A stretch of 64,000 bases of DNA from Cryptomeria japonica (taxonomy: Eukaryota > Streptophyta > Pinopsida > Cupressales > Cupressaceae): assembly GCF_030272615.1 (NCBI RefSeq), contig NC_081409.1, positions 23,956,406 through 24,020,405 on the forward strand. Direction: 5' to 3'. The position numbers and the translations under genes are program-made. Every line of letters begins with the position of its first letter. Within the stretch, counting starts at the first letter, position 1. Positions 46,302 through 58,319 of the stretch are shown here, piece after piece. Under the pieces are notes generated by a model. That model was not told the origin of the DNA. It worked only from the letters and a program-made list of their open reading frames with translations, and ran no database searches.

Positions 46302-47587
46302 TGTAATGGACACCCTAGAATACCCAAAAACTAAACCAACTACTGATAGGAATTTAGTCAAACAGTTTGCATCCAACTCCTTATTTCTCCGTTTAATGTT
46401 TAAACCCCCTTATGGCTTCGGAAATGAAATGTTTGTTTGTTTTTAAGTCTTTGCATAGATTTGAAATCACATAACATGAACTAGAAGGAAATTACAATAA
46501 TATGCAACATGAAGATTCAACTATTGCTGATATGATATTATTTCCAGAATTAATAAAATCAAATACATAACAGATTTTTTCAACTCACTAAATACTCCAA
46601 CGTTTTTGACATAATGTTCCAACAATGACTTCCCATCTTGCTGCTACACTAACATGATTAGTGTCGTGATACAGTAACGTGAATAGTGTCGCGCTACAGT
46701 GGCGTGAATAGTGTCATGCTACAGTAACGTGAATAGTGTCGTGCTACAGTAATGTGAATAGTGTTGTGCTACAGTGTTGCTACAGTATTAATTAGTCTTC
46801 AATCAGTCCAATATCTTCATAAAATCATCCATTCAGAATAGCATAAGTATTGGACAAGAAGTAAAGAAGGTATGAGCAAAAACACCAAATCTGCCTGTAG
46901 CTGGAGATGCACCCAATCTGCCTGCTAATGAAGCTGATAGCAATGGATTCCAAAGGCCAAACCCCAAAGGAATGATGTCTAGAATGTCACAAGAGAGGAT
47001 AGACATCCCCTAATGCCAAGAACGGATCTGCAACTCACACATCAATTTCTTCCCATATTCAACATGCCGAGTGAAGCCAATAAAGCTTCCTTTTATTCTT
47101 TCTCCAAGGGTCGACCCAACTCACTTGAGCAATGTGGGATAAAAGATGTGCAATATAAAACATATTAAAATATTCACTTATGTCTCCCTTGGTGCCCCTT
47201 TGATTTGCGCACATCCCCATAAAATAAATATTAAAGTAACACTTTAATATTTTACAATTAAATTAAATGTTACTTTAATAACACTTCAGGCATTAAAATA
47301 TATTAGCAATCGGACTTTGAATAGCGCGAGTGATAGCTCGCCGGAAAGCTATCGCCGAGGAGTATCGAATCCAATCACCAAAGCTAGCCTCCGTTGTGTT
47401 CTGCTGACTTACTAAAAATAGTAAGTATGCCTGAAACTAAGTAAATCAACTCCGTTTTAGCCCAAACTGGAAATGACTAGGCCAAAACACTCTAGGATCC
47501 CCTTAAACCCTTCGTTAGCCCTCGAGACCATGTAGAGCTAGGCTAACGCACATACAATTGGTCAACTGCTAAAGTGGGGACATTACA
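46302..47587 (-). repeat. 5' LTR of the chromovirus (1286 bp)
   Basis: It pairs with 21758-23004. The ~25-bp tandem GCTACAGTAACGTGAATAGT (46643-46785) has about six copies, more than the 3' LTR. The hairpin ACTTACTAAAAATAGTAAGT lies at 47407-47426. Confidence 0.92.
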
Positions 47588-49302
47588 GAGCCACGTTTTT
47601 CCAGTGGAAGAGAAAATTGACTAAGTATGGTACCACAATGTGTGCTGATGGGGTGTGAATTTCCCCAAGGATGAAAATAAAGGATGCAGAGCTAAGTGTG
47701 GACAAAATTAGCTTGTCGTGATGACATGCATTTTTCCCTTAAACAAATTGTTGAAGTTTTGGCAAGTTTTAATTGTCCAAACAGGGGTCGTTTTTCCCCA
47801 AGGATCAAATGTGTCGACAAAATGAACAAATGAATGAATTTTAATTGTCCTGATGGTGGTCGTTTTCCAGGTTGAATTTTTGGGACAAAGTAAGAGAATT
47901 TATGTGATTTTAAGTGTCCTGATGGGGGATGTTTTTTCCCCAATGGCCAATTGTGATGAATTATGACAAAATTTAATGCAAACTTTTGTCCTAATATGGA
48001 TCAATTTTCCTCGAGAGGCCCAAATTCAGTACAAGGGAAAGATTTTAAATGAAAAGTGGGCTCAAATTTAATTATTTTTGCCTTGTTACAAGCGTTTAAT
48101 GATCAGCAATAATTATTTAATGACATATATGTGATCCCAAGGCAAATCAGTTTTCCACCAAGCCATTATAAAGCAAGTTTTTTATCCCAAATTGCTTGTA
48201 TGGTGAAATAACAAGGTGAAAACATGAATAAGTATACCCAACCAGCATTATAGTAATATTATTTTGCCTTGATATGATTGATTGAAGACGCTATTTGGAG
48301 GGAGATTGAAGATTCCAGCTGGGTGATTTTTGTCTAAGTATCATTTGGATACCATTGTTGAAAAGGAGTTGCAGATTGAAGAGGGCGATTTTGCCCAATC
48401 ATGCATAGCACCACCATTAGAAGGGAATAACAGCAATTTTTGTGTGGCTGGTTGAGCCACAATTTTTGGCGATTTGGAGGAACTTCATGTTTGTCACCAT
48501 TGTGGGAGAGCTGCGACTTCATCCAAAATCTGAGTTTGACACCATAGCTGGGCACACTTGTGACATTATCCTTGGACACAATTGTTGGTCCTTACCTGGG
48601 ACATTACATTTCCAGATCTGAAATTTCACTTCCAGCCATTGTTAGTGAAAGGCGATTTTGTTTGGACACCATTTTTGAGGATTAAGGACATTAATGTGAA
48701 GACACTATTGCTGGTGCAGGTCTGAAACTACATTCCCAGCATTGTCTTCAGACTAATTTGACATTTCCAGCCACCTAGTTGTGCCTAGTTGTGGCCATTT
48801 TGGAGCTTGGACGGGTGAAATAATTCAAGTGCAAGTGTGTGCTATGGCTGTGACCATTTCCAGCCATTGATATTTTATCATTTTTAGAGTGTCTTCAGAC
48901 TTTTGCAGGCCATTTTCCACACCTTGAAAAGGTGTATTCAGACTTAAAAATCAGAAAATCAGACCTCAATACACCTTTTTCTGAGTGTATTCAGACTTGT
49001 TGTATACCTTTTGAGCCTCAAATACATTATTTTCTGAGTATACACACATGTCTTCAGACTTACTTTTTTTCCATGATCAGACCTTATATAAGTCTGAAAG
49101 CTGGGGTTTTAAGAGGGTTTTAGACCCTATTTTGATCAAAGTTTATTTTATTTTCAGAATTCATTTTGCAAATTAGTGAAATTTCTGATCTAGATCCTTG
49201 AAATTGACAAAATTTTTAGAAATCAGAACTTAAACAATTCTGAAAATGAATTGTTTAAGATATTTTCTCCATGATATTGAATCCGTGCTTCGTACAGGGA
49301 CC
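47588..49302 (+). repeat. outer unit: right part of array and leader
   Basis: Further copies of TTGTCCTGATGG start near 47640, 47713, 47773, 47845, 47914 and 47986. After about 48050 no array or coding sequence is seen. Stretches such as GACACCATTTTTG and CAGACTT recur loosely. The leader ends CTTCGTACAG at 49297, an acceptor-like site, six bases before the ATG. Confidence 0.6.
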
Positions 49303-51744
49303 ATGTCTAAGGTGGGAATCACTGCGAGGAAGGAACAACTGAAGATAGTACAAGAGGGCTTCTATCCAGAGTCATTGCTGGCATCCCAATGGAAGAAGAT
49401 CATGGACACAAACATGGAATTCCTGAACATGGAGCAAATGTGGCAAAGGATGTTCAGAGTGAAGAACCATCTTCCTTCCACCCTTTCAGCCAACCTCATG
49501 AAGAGTGGAATATATCAGGCAGCAGGCTTTCCACCATCCGTACAATGTAGTGAGCTTATTATTGAGTGTGCAAAGCACTATGATCCAATAACCAGAATGA
49601 TCAAGTCACCCAAGAGGATAGTGCTTGCATACCTTGCCGAAGATGCAATCATGGAAGTGTTTGGAATCCCCAGGAGTGCAGACATCCAAGAGAGAACTAA
49701 GGATGGATGTGAAGCTAATTTTTTTAAGAAGGCAGATACATACATGATAGTTGTCAACGAAGAGTGGATCATTGAACCTAGGCATCACCACTCTACGCTA
49801 CCCAAGAGGTTTCTATCATCGGATTTCAAAGATGAATACAGTGATATGATATTTCTACTCAACAGAGTGATGGGAACACCTCAAGGGGCATTGTTTGAGA
49901 ATTAGATGTTCTATTTTATTCAAGATATATCAAGAACACCGATTAATTGGGCCAAGATTATAAGTGACAACCTCGACTTCCAATTCAGGAATGTGGAAAA
50001 CACGAGTACGTTCGGCATCACTTCCTACCTTGTATACTTGCTTGCTAGATTTGTTGTATACAAAGGACAAATATGCAAGGGCGAAGTCGGGAATGGGTCA
50101 AGACAATACAGAGTTTATGAATGTTTTCCACAACTTCATATGCATAAAATTGAACACTAAGCGATGCTTTCACCATGTACATCACGAGGCTGCTGCAAGG
50201 CGAAATCCACAAAAGGTTGTCCAAGGAGACAACGAAGCTTATTGAGAAGTATGGATCGTGGTATATACGGGTTTCCTACCTATATGTACCTATGGATTCA
50301 AGGATTTAGATCCAAACCATACAAACTTCCTAGGTATCCAACAGACAAGATGATCCTACTTGAGGTAGTGAGGCAACTTTTGGAATTTGATTTCATCCAA
50401 AAGGAGAAGCATAGAACGGGGATAACTCTCCCAATTGCACTTGGGAATACTTTGGAGGTATGCCACACCATAGCTGCAACAAGTTCAGCACACAGTGAGA
50501 AAGAGAATGTGGTCCCGAATGTCAGTAGATTTCATGAGGAAGTGTGAACTCTTCTCTATTCCGGACCAAGTGCATGATGACAGTGATCATACTCATCCGC
50601 GGTATGTGAATGAAAAAGACAAGCCTACCCTATTGCCCAGTTGGACACAGCCGGAGGTGGTGGATTTGAATGTTCTTATGAGAGAAGTGAACGATTACTC
50701 CAAGGAATGGGTGGAAGAGTACGTCAATAAGCTGAGAGAAATGAATGTTACCTTTACCTACAAAACGCAAGGAGAATGTTAGGCAACAATCAAAGAAGAA
50801 GAAACATAAGTCTAGCACTCCTCAATCCACCATGAGTTCCTCATCAATGAAAGAGAACAACATGCCAGAGAAGGATAGAGAGATAAAATAGGGTTCCGAT
50901 ATGGAAATCCTACCGGAAAATAATCAAGAGTTGCATGCTACAGCACAATTGGCACCACCAGATGAAGATGAAAAGCAACCACGATTTCCCACTATCTAGT
51001 TAGAGGTTACCTTGGGCAACAATGTGGTCGACTTGACCAAGGACAAAGACACGGATGATGATGTCATTTCAACTTTGAGAGGACTTGATCATGACATGAG
51101 CCTTGAGGATGGGATGAAAATGTCCACCATTCCCGATTAGTTGTTGTGGAGCATGGAAAAGAAGAAGATTACAAAGGCACAACCCATAGAAGATATTGAT
51201 GATTTCTTAGCTAGGCCAAACAAAGAAAAGGAGCAGAAGGCTAAGATATTTTCCAAAATTGCTAGAGATGATATAGGTGTGCGTATTGCACAAGTGGTTG
51301 TCCCAATGGGTGATAAAACTAAAGATGTTGCCACTCCCATAGATTATCAGATCACTGTGATTGACCTTGGACCTACTATGAAGAAGCATGAGAACCAGAA
51401 ACTTGATGACACGGTCAAGGCAATCAGGGCACGATTGGATAGGACTATTGAGAAGGAGATACTTGAAAATGAAAAGAGGAGACTCAAGGAGTACATTGAA
51501 GGGATAAATTCTCAAAGGCATGAGGATCCTACCTTTGTCTCCCCTATTGCTATTGATTGTGGGTTTCCCTTTAAGTATGAGACAACAAGGAATACACATT
51601 CGGAGGTTGGAAAGTGGATTGAGGATGTTGCAAAACAATTGCTATTGATTGTGGGTTTCCCTTTAAGTATGAGACAACAAGGAATACACATTCGGAGGTT
51701 GGAAAGTGGATTGAGGATGTTGCAAAACAAGTAAATGATTTCCT
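49303..51744 (+). pseudogene. giant-LTR unit protein, outer copy, N-terminal part (broken)
   Basis: The start ATG follows the acceptor at 49297. Blocks shared with 8280-11439: GIYQAAGFPPSVQCSELIIE, DMIFLLNRVMGTPQGALFE, WAKIISDNLDFQFRNVEN, GEVGNGSRQYRVYECFPQLH and YPTDKMILLEVVRQLLEF. Stops and shifts occur (TAG at 49903, TAA at 50158, a shift near 50180, others to 51140). A 92-bp tandem duplication (51547-51638 and 51639-51730) adds a shift. The frame is broken near 51745 by an insertion and resumes near 53772. Function unknown. Confidence 0.8.
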
Positions 51745-53771
51745 TGAATAGCATACAATTATACTGAGGAGGGGGGGGGGGTGAATCAGTATAATGAAAC
51801 TTTTTGCCAATTCAATATTTTATATGATAGAATCAATCACTGAAAAATAGTTATGCACATGAACACAATAATTTTGAGCGGAAACCCAATGCGGGAGAAA
51901 GCCACTAAAATGATGTTATATATATATGTAATTCTTCTTTTACAATTGTTTGTGAGCACCAACCCACTGGAAGCACCAAGCCCCTAATTTTTGTTTTGTG
52001 AGCACCAACTCCCCAAATTTTTGTTTTGTGAGCACCAACCCACTGGAAGCACCAACTCCCCAAATTTTGTTTTGTGAGCACCAACCGACTCTATGAAAAT
52101 CTAATTATATTTTGCACAGCACCCCTACACACAGCACTTTCTCTTCAAATATATTCTTTTATTTTATTCTTCACATTCCACACGTTACACTCACATAACA
52201 CAAAATATATCTAAAAACTCTCCTCCTATCTGAACTTCTATCTGAAGTATAATTTCAGAATTATACGCACCACACACCATATACTCCACAACACCCCGCA
52301 GATCTGAATATATATTCCTTACGTACTCATACCATCTATACTCCTACCCCACTTCACCCACAATTGTTTCTCTTTATATATTCTTATGCGTTTATGTGAA
52401 GCGAGACATCCTTTTGAATGGTTGTGTCTATTGTCAACAACCTTTAACACTTAATTTTGCTTTTCATTAATCTAAAGTATTGCCATTCAATAATCTAATA
52501 TGTATATATATATCTTCTTCTTACCCTTACATGAAAGAGTTATATCTCTTCATTTTACTCATCCGTGAAGAGGTATGTCTTTTTGATAAGGTTTATTCAT
52601 AACCATCGGTTATGTTTAGTTTGACATTATATTATCATTGTTTGTGATTATAAATCACCAAACTGTATGATATGATTATATGATCAAACTATATTATATC
52701 ACCAAACTAAATTACCAAAATATATTATAGATCATCGATTACATTATCCTTCAATATGATACGATCTGTCATAATTATCTTTTGCGGTCTGCTTCAATAC
52801 AATATGATACGATTATCATTTGCAGTCTGTATATCGTATTCTTCACATCCAATATTCATATCGGATTCCTCACATCAATATATATATCCCTATCTCCAAT
52901 ATGCATCCCTCACGGGGAGACCACCTATCATTTCTCCTTAACATATGTACTGACGTATTGAGAAAGTCTAAGTGTGGTCAGCCAAGGGATATTTCTTCAT
53001 TTCTCCATGCATCTTCCTTTACATAATCAGTGCCTTGAAATGATGTCAATATTTACAAATGCATTCCTTTGACTAGCGCCGCTTCATATAGTCAATTTAG
53101 TCGCTGTTTTAAGAATCGTTCCTTTTTCTTCATAAAGTCACTGTTATTAAACCGATTCTCACGATGAAGACATAAGGACTGTCAACTGTTACATTGCTGA
53201 TAGTCATCTAAAACAGATTGCTTGCCATCTGTTGATTACTGCCTTTGTCTTAAGCATATAAATCACCAACCTTTGTCTTTCTTATTGTTTTGCTGTATGA
53301 TTGCTGTATCAATCACTTCGCTCTAAGCACTTCCTTTCATGTTGCTTTGTAATCAAATCATATTAACTGTTTGCAGCACCTTATTATATCAGTCATTGTA
53401 TTGATGATTAAATCGATGCTTAACCTCCAATTTTCTTCATTGCTGTTCTCATTAATAATGATGACTGCTTATCATTTCAATCGCCGTATTCACTATTCTA
53501 CAGATCGTTGCACTATGAATCTCTGACAATTTAGATAGTCGCTGTACTCTTCATAATGTATATGGTCTTCAGATATTATATACGGCTATTTTTGGTTTTG
53601 CTAGGTTCAATTCACAATTCAAGGAAATGTCATTAGAATATCGTGCATATGCTCAGTATTTTTGACATTGTTTATATTTGCTGATGATAAGATATTCTGG
53701 AAATGTATTATTAATATTCTGGACCCGTCCTTTTTTGACATCAATGACAATACTTTCATCATTCCTAACTC
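51745..53771. other. ~2-kb insertion of unknown type inside the ORF
   Basis: It begins near ATACTGA, a run of G, and TCAGTAT (about 51758-51800), a hairpin with a G-rich loop. A tandem of GAGCACCAACYCMCTGGAAG type follows (51950-52085). The rest is AT-rich with ATATGAT repeats and no coding sequence. Boundaries are inferred only from where the ORF homology stops and resumes; no target duplication or terminal repeat was found. Confidence 0.4.
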
Positions 53772-54456
53772 AGTTTGTCCAAGCATTTGACAAATCGTCA
53801 ATGCTCATATTCAAGATACAGTATTCGAAGGGAGTTTGCGATGATTTCCAACTAGTACAAGAGAAGACAATTCCTCATCTCAAGGTGTTGAAGCGAATCC
53901 CGATGCCCACATTGATCCATGAGGGAGTTGTACATGCAGGTGATGTATATGATTTTCAGGGATGGTATTGTTCCTTGGCTATGAGGAAGTCCACTTATGA
54001 TCACGCAAGACAAGATTGTGCAGAGATGGAAGGATCGATCCAAGAAATTCAATCTAAGATCCTTACATCTATTAACGAAGTGTTGGGGATGGATGTCCAT
54101 GCTTCTAACACTTTACACTTAGAAGAATTGAAAGAAAAGATGAAGTTCATATACTTCAATTAGTTAGGATCTTTGAAGAAGAGTCAGATAGATAATTTGG
54201 TTTCTCTTGTGTCCACATCAACAGTTTGCAGAAGCTTATGCCAGATTGGGAGAATGCACTTGATTCTTTCTCAGATGCATTGGATGCGATTGATGCACAA
54301 CAAGAAGCTTTATCTAGCATTACCATGGAGGAGCTTAATTCAGTCTTGGCCAGATTCTTGGAATATGCTGTTGGAGAGAAGGATGAAGGCCAAAATCTTT
54401 TAGAAGATTCCTTACTTGATGACTCAGCGTCATTCCATTGGGTTACCTCTTGGTGA
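53772..54456 (+). pseudogene. giant-LTR unit protein, outer copy, C-terminal part
   Basis: The frame resumes with QAFDKSSMLIFKIQ, then VYDFQGWYCSLAMRKSTYDH, LHLEELKEKMKFIYF and, after a stop at 54161 and a shift near 54225, TMEELNSVLARFLEYAVGEK. It ends at TGA 54454. It is closely similar to 4970-5461, so those two units belong to one subfamily. It is charged and helical, with no recognised domain. Confidence 0.8.
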
Positions 54457-54480
54457 TTCCTTTTTTGATGTAAACCCTAA

Positions 54481-56346
54481 TGTAATATCCCAGTAATTTT
54501 TTTTTTGTTTTTTAACAGTAAGAGTTACAAGCAAACACATCAACCCGTTAAGGTTAGAGAAATAATCCAAACTGCTGAAAGGGAACCCTTCCACCTTTTG
54601 TTCACCGAGAGCCCAAGCTGGGAGGGTGAGAGCATACGGTGTTCCGGGGATCATTAGCACCATAAAACAAAGTGAAATTACAATGCTTGGGCGACAAGCC
54701 AGCCCCTTCTGCTTATCCAGCAGGATAGAAACCAAACTCTTGGCAATAAACCAGCCAAGGGAAAATAACAAGAAACTGAAACTCAATCACTCTACCGCAT
54801 ATTTCAGCGGGAGGACATTACATTAAGCTATCACTCTACCACATATTTCAGCAGGAGGACCATTGTATTAAACTTATCACTCGACCACTTATTCAATGGG
54901 AGGACTGAGTACATAAACTGAATCAAAAAGCAAGAAGGCGGCAAGCCAGTGTCTTCCACTTATGCAGTGGGGATTACAAATAAGAACAGCAAGAATGGTT
55001 GATCAGTACTACTGAAACAACCTTACAAAATAGAGATAAGATGAGAAGAGTATTGCAGATTTCTACAACAAGAATATAAATTTCTGTTACAACCAATCTA
55101 CAGGCTGAAAGTACAAATCAGCAGCCTATGGAATCACCAAAATGCTCATAACTCCCTCATTTTTCACCCGAATCAACTCAAATCAGTCCCAAAACTAAAA
55201 CCCAATACTTATTTGGCACGCATCCCAATGCAAGTACAAAAACCCATGCTATGATACCTAGGAAGTTCAATTTTGTCTAGGAAATTTATTACTTAATTAA
55301 AATTGCTAAAAACTCACACAATGTATCACCATGGTTAGGAAGGAGGATAGAGCTGATACCCATAACCATAAGTCGCTCCAGCAGAGAGGTGTGATTGAAA
55401 ATGTGCTTCAGCCACAGGCAAAACCAGCAAGTCTCCAGAGTCACTTCAGCACCAAAAATGTCTACGGCCAACTCTGAGAATGTAAGAGACTACAATACAC
55501 AGCTAGGTACTGTATTTCAAGTACGAAACCGGGTAGCACTAGGGAGATGCACTCCAAAGCCTCAAGTTCTGTCGCCAAACCGGCAACATAACATTACAAT
55601 TTTTCAAGATACCTCAAATGAGAGCCCAAGGCTCTTATTTATAACTTCTCAACAACCAAATGCAAATGCAAATTCCTCCAAACTCCACTCCTTCATTTGC
55701 ATTTCATTTCACCTTCATGTGGACCCAAGTGTAGCGCCATTTTTCATAAGTCAAACCTCACGCCAAAAAGGAATGGACCCACGTTAATCACTTGGCAAAT
55801 AATGGAGATGCAACATAAAATAATATTCCTCTAAAATATTTCGACATCCCTTATTACACATGAGTTTCACCAAATACTTAGGATAAAATAGGCATTAATC
55901 CCAAATTCAATAAATTAGTAGCAAATAATCAGATTAATTAAATATTAAACCTTAGGATAAGGAAATAATATTTAATTGTATCACGTATGACTCCCGTACT
56001 GATTATTATCAAGACTAGAATGAAACTGAGCCAGGAAGACCACTGAACTGCTGCAGAATCAGGACCCTGTCCACTGCCAAAAATAGAATCATGCCACACT
56101 GCCACTTACTAAAAATAGTAAGTCAAGAACTAATGCCTCGAAAAGCATGAACTTCGTGCCCAGAGACAGAGCATGGAGAGCTCAGTAGGACAGTATCACT
56201 AGAATAGTCATCCCTGACTTACTAAAAATAGTAAGTCCTCGTTTCATCAATGCTGGACCCCTTATTCTTCATTCCACCTAGCCTACGGGTCTCGGGAATA
56301 GGCTAATGGACCACTGGAAGGTCGTCAATGAGAAGGGGACATTACA
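54481..56346 (-). mobile_element. solo LTR of a chromovirus-type element (1866 bp)
   Basis: Ends are TGTAATATCCC and GGGGACATTACA, with a perfect 5-bp target duplication cctaa (54476-54480 and 56347-56351). It split the telobox palindrome of the outer unit. It has no ORF of substance. It carries the hairpin ACTTACTAAAAATAGTAAGT twice (56104-56123, 56217-56236), which places it in minus orientation by comparison with the chromovirus LTRs. It also carries short hairpins such as CTGCTTATCCAGCAG (54709) and CCACTTATGCAGTGG (54956). The sequence from 63235 belongs to the same family. Confidence 0.9.
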
Positions 56347-56351
56347 CCTAA

Positions 56352-56733
56352 TTAGGGCAAATTTAGGATAATGTTGGAATGATCTTGGCCCTTGATTCAA
56401 AATGGATCTTGGCCATTCATTTCATTTGAGACTCTATATATACCCCATTGCCTCTCATTTGTAAGAGAGATTTTTGAGAATTGTCGTCTATATGTTGTAG
56501 ATTTGAATATAAATCATTGACGTGTGGTGGTCTTGTTTAGATTTTGTATGCATTTGTGCTTCTCATTGCCTTCAAAATTTATAATAGAATCTAGATTAGA
56601 ATTTGGTTCAAGTTTCTTAGTTTGATTTGGAATAGCTTTCTTGCTGATTGTAGGATCGCCTTGTGTGGTCAACTGGAATTTGGAATTGAACTTAACTTCA
56701 ATTATCGCACGTCCATTAGTATGCATTGCCTTG
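56352..56733 (+). promoter_or_regulatory. promoter region of the outer unit
   Basis: After the solo LTR, TTAGGGCAAAT completes the split telobox palindrome. CTATATATACC lies at 56433-56443 and CTCATTTGTAAGAGAG begins 20 bp later. TCTTGGCCATTCATT precedes the TATA as in the other units. The region runs to the Tat mini-element at 56734. Confidence 0.65.
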
Positions 56734-57002
56734 TGTTGTCGGGTAATTACATGTGTTAATTTGTGTGTTAAAGGTCGGTGGTTAACTTGACGATTGCCGG
56801 CAGTTGGCACCGAGTAACCGTGCTGACACCTATATAGTCGTCCTTGTTTCCAGTTTGTGGGGGGATAGTATAGGCTTGATGTTATCTGATGTACTGGCAC
56901 ATGTTATCAATGAGAATGCAGTATTGAGTTCATCTGTGTATATTGTCATATTTTGGTTATTTGCAATGCACTAAACACACACTCACCCCCGTAAGGAAAA
57001 CA
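56734..57002 (+). repeat. 5' LTR of the mini-element (269 bp)
   Basis: It starts TGTTGTCGGGTAATTAC and ends CGTAAGGAAAACA. It has a TATA-like CTATATAG near 56831 and a stretch (GTACTGGCACATGTTATCAA) absent from the 3' LTR. Confidence 0.88.
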
Positions 57003-57004
57003 TC

Positions 57005-57017
57005 TGGCATCGTTGCC
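57005..57017 (+). other. primer binding site, probably tRNA-Asp
   Basis: TGGCATCGTTGCC lies two bases after the LTR. It matches TGGCGCCGTTGCC, complementary to the 3' end of plant tRNA-Asp(GTC), at 11 of 13 positions. Confidence 0.65.
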
Positions 57018-57061
57018 TAAATTATCTGGAGCACGGGAATATACTACATGGCACGTGGATA

Positions 57062-57430
57062 ATGGGACAACCATTGCTCGAAGGGACGAGCAATAACCCT
57101 AACGAAGAGCCTGAAGAACTATTGGAGGGAGAACTAGCACTTACGAAATATTTGTCCTGCATCCTCCATGCGGCGATCGAAACACACATATGAAGAGAAG
57201 CCACCATCGAGGATCTTCCAGAGGATGTTGTGTGGAGTGCGCTTGGTATAAGCCCAGCAGTAAATCGTTTGATGAGCAACTTGCCCAACCTTCTAGCACA
57301 GGCATTTTTGGCTCTTCAAAACCGCAGGGAAGACACCTATCAGGAGAACCAACGATAGCAAATCCCACGAGAGTTTTACGAGCACCAAGAAGAGGAGCGC
57401 GATGGAACCGAGTGAGGGGTAAATAATCCC
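57062..57430 (+). pseudogene. 5' ORF remnant of the mini-element, possibly gag start
   Basis: ATG at 57062 opens a 43-codon frame (MGQPLLEGTSNNPNEEPEEL) closed by TGA at 57191. The same frame reads on with LISP-like and LAQAFLALQNRREDTY segments to further stops. The place right after the primer site is that of gag, but I see no Gag motif, so this is inference from position. Confidence 0.4.
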
Positions 57431-57436
57431 TGAACT

Positions 57437-58237
57437 ATGTATGGGCAAAGAAGAATAAACAAGAACACCAGGACACTGCATGAGATAGAGGGGTTGGGAG
57501 AGGAGGCCTGTCAGCTAGATCTGCAGATTGGGGACCCTGCATGGAGACAGCCCAATGGGATGGGCCAGTTTTTAGCCAAGGTTGAGGCATGTGCTCGGCG
57601 GTGGGCGACTTCAGCGCAAGAGCAAAGCAAGAGCGGACTCTCGGCCCGCCAGCCTTAGAGGGTCTCCTCGCATTTGCCACAGGGGGCTGCGCCGAGGCGT
57701 TTGGGCGATGCTTTGAGGACAGGAGTTGGCCTGAGGTTGAGCTCCATGTGATGTTGGAGGAGTGGCAGCGCTCGGGGGTGGCTGGAGAGAGGGGAATGCA
57801 ATCCCTACTTAGGAGAGTGGAGCAATCTATTCGAGATGGTTATTATCAGCTCAAGCAGACTCAGCCTAGTGCGGAGACGGCACGGGTGGCCGCTGGCAGC
57901 TTGAGCGGAGCTAGCCACCCGTGTTCCACCTCTTGAGTTGGAGCTTGCCCAACAGCGAGCTAGGGCCAGTAGCCTGGAGGAGGAGTTTGCAGCTACCACG
58001 AGTGAGCGAGCATTGTTGGAGACCCGACTCAATTCTTCCCTGGACGAGCTTGATGGGAAACAGAAGGAGCAAATGGAGACTGTCCATATGGTGAAGCGGT
58101 CAAGGGAGCGGCAATTGGTCGCTGAGAGGGATCTTCGCCACCATACACAGCAGGTGTACCAGCTGCAAGAGCAAATGGCAGCCACACCAGCAAGCCCTCT
58201 TTCATCAAAGATGCCCTTTGTACCCCCTTCATCTTGA
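57437..58237 (+). pseudogene. accessory coiled-coil ORF of the mini-element
   Basis: The frame changes near 57620 and 57920. Blocks: GCAEAFGRCFEDRSWPEVEL, which matches GQCEEFERCFLSQGWP of 3026-4565; then LLRRVEQSIRDGYYQLKQTQ; then the coiled coil ELAQQRARASSLEEEFAATT; then MVKRSRERQLVAERDLRHHT, matching the tail of the other copy. It stops at 58235. The last 100 codons are open. It was kept while gag and pol were lost, which may be chance or may mark a part needed in cis. Confidence 0.7.
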
Positions 58238-58302
58238 GTTTCTTTTGTTGTATATGTTACATCATTCCCATTTTGGTTGCGTGTCGTCCGGAGACGACCC
58301 TT

Positions 58303-58319
58303 CTTTTTTGGGGGGATGA
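58303..58319 (+). other. polypurine tract of the mini-element
   Basis: CTTTTTTGGGGGGATGA abuts the 3' LTR; it is the same type as at 4651-4665. Confidence 0.8.

Larger units (their letters stand above)
21758..47587 (-). mobile_element. chromovirus (Ty3/gypsy) with both LTRs, minus strand
   Basis: 5' LTR 46302-47587, primer site 46289-46300, gag 45000-46153, protease 44502-44999, RT to chromodomain from 44470 down to 22986 (split by the insertion 25370-43897), polypurine tract 23005-23018 and 3' LTR 21758-23004. Own length without the insertion is about 7.3 kb. The LTRs start TGTAATGTCC or TGTAGTGTCC and end GTCCATTACA on the minus strand. Compared by eye over the first 120 bases the two LTRs differ at about three positions, so insertion is fairly recent. 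The flanks ggacc and gagcc match at only 3 of 5 bases. Confidence 0.93.

Noticed and set aside
21753-47592. Perfect target duplication for the chromovirus
   Set aside because: The flanks ggacc and gagcc agree at only 3 of 5 bases; insertion is supported by the split array and LTRs instead.
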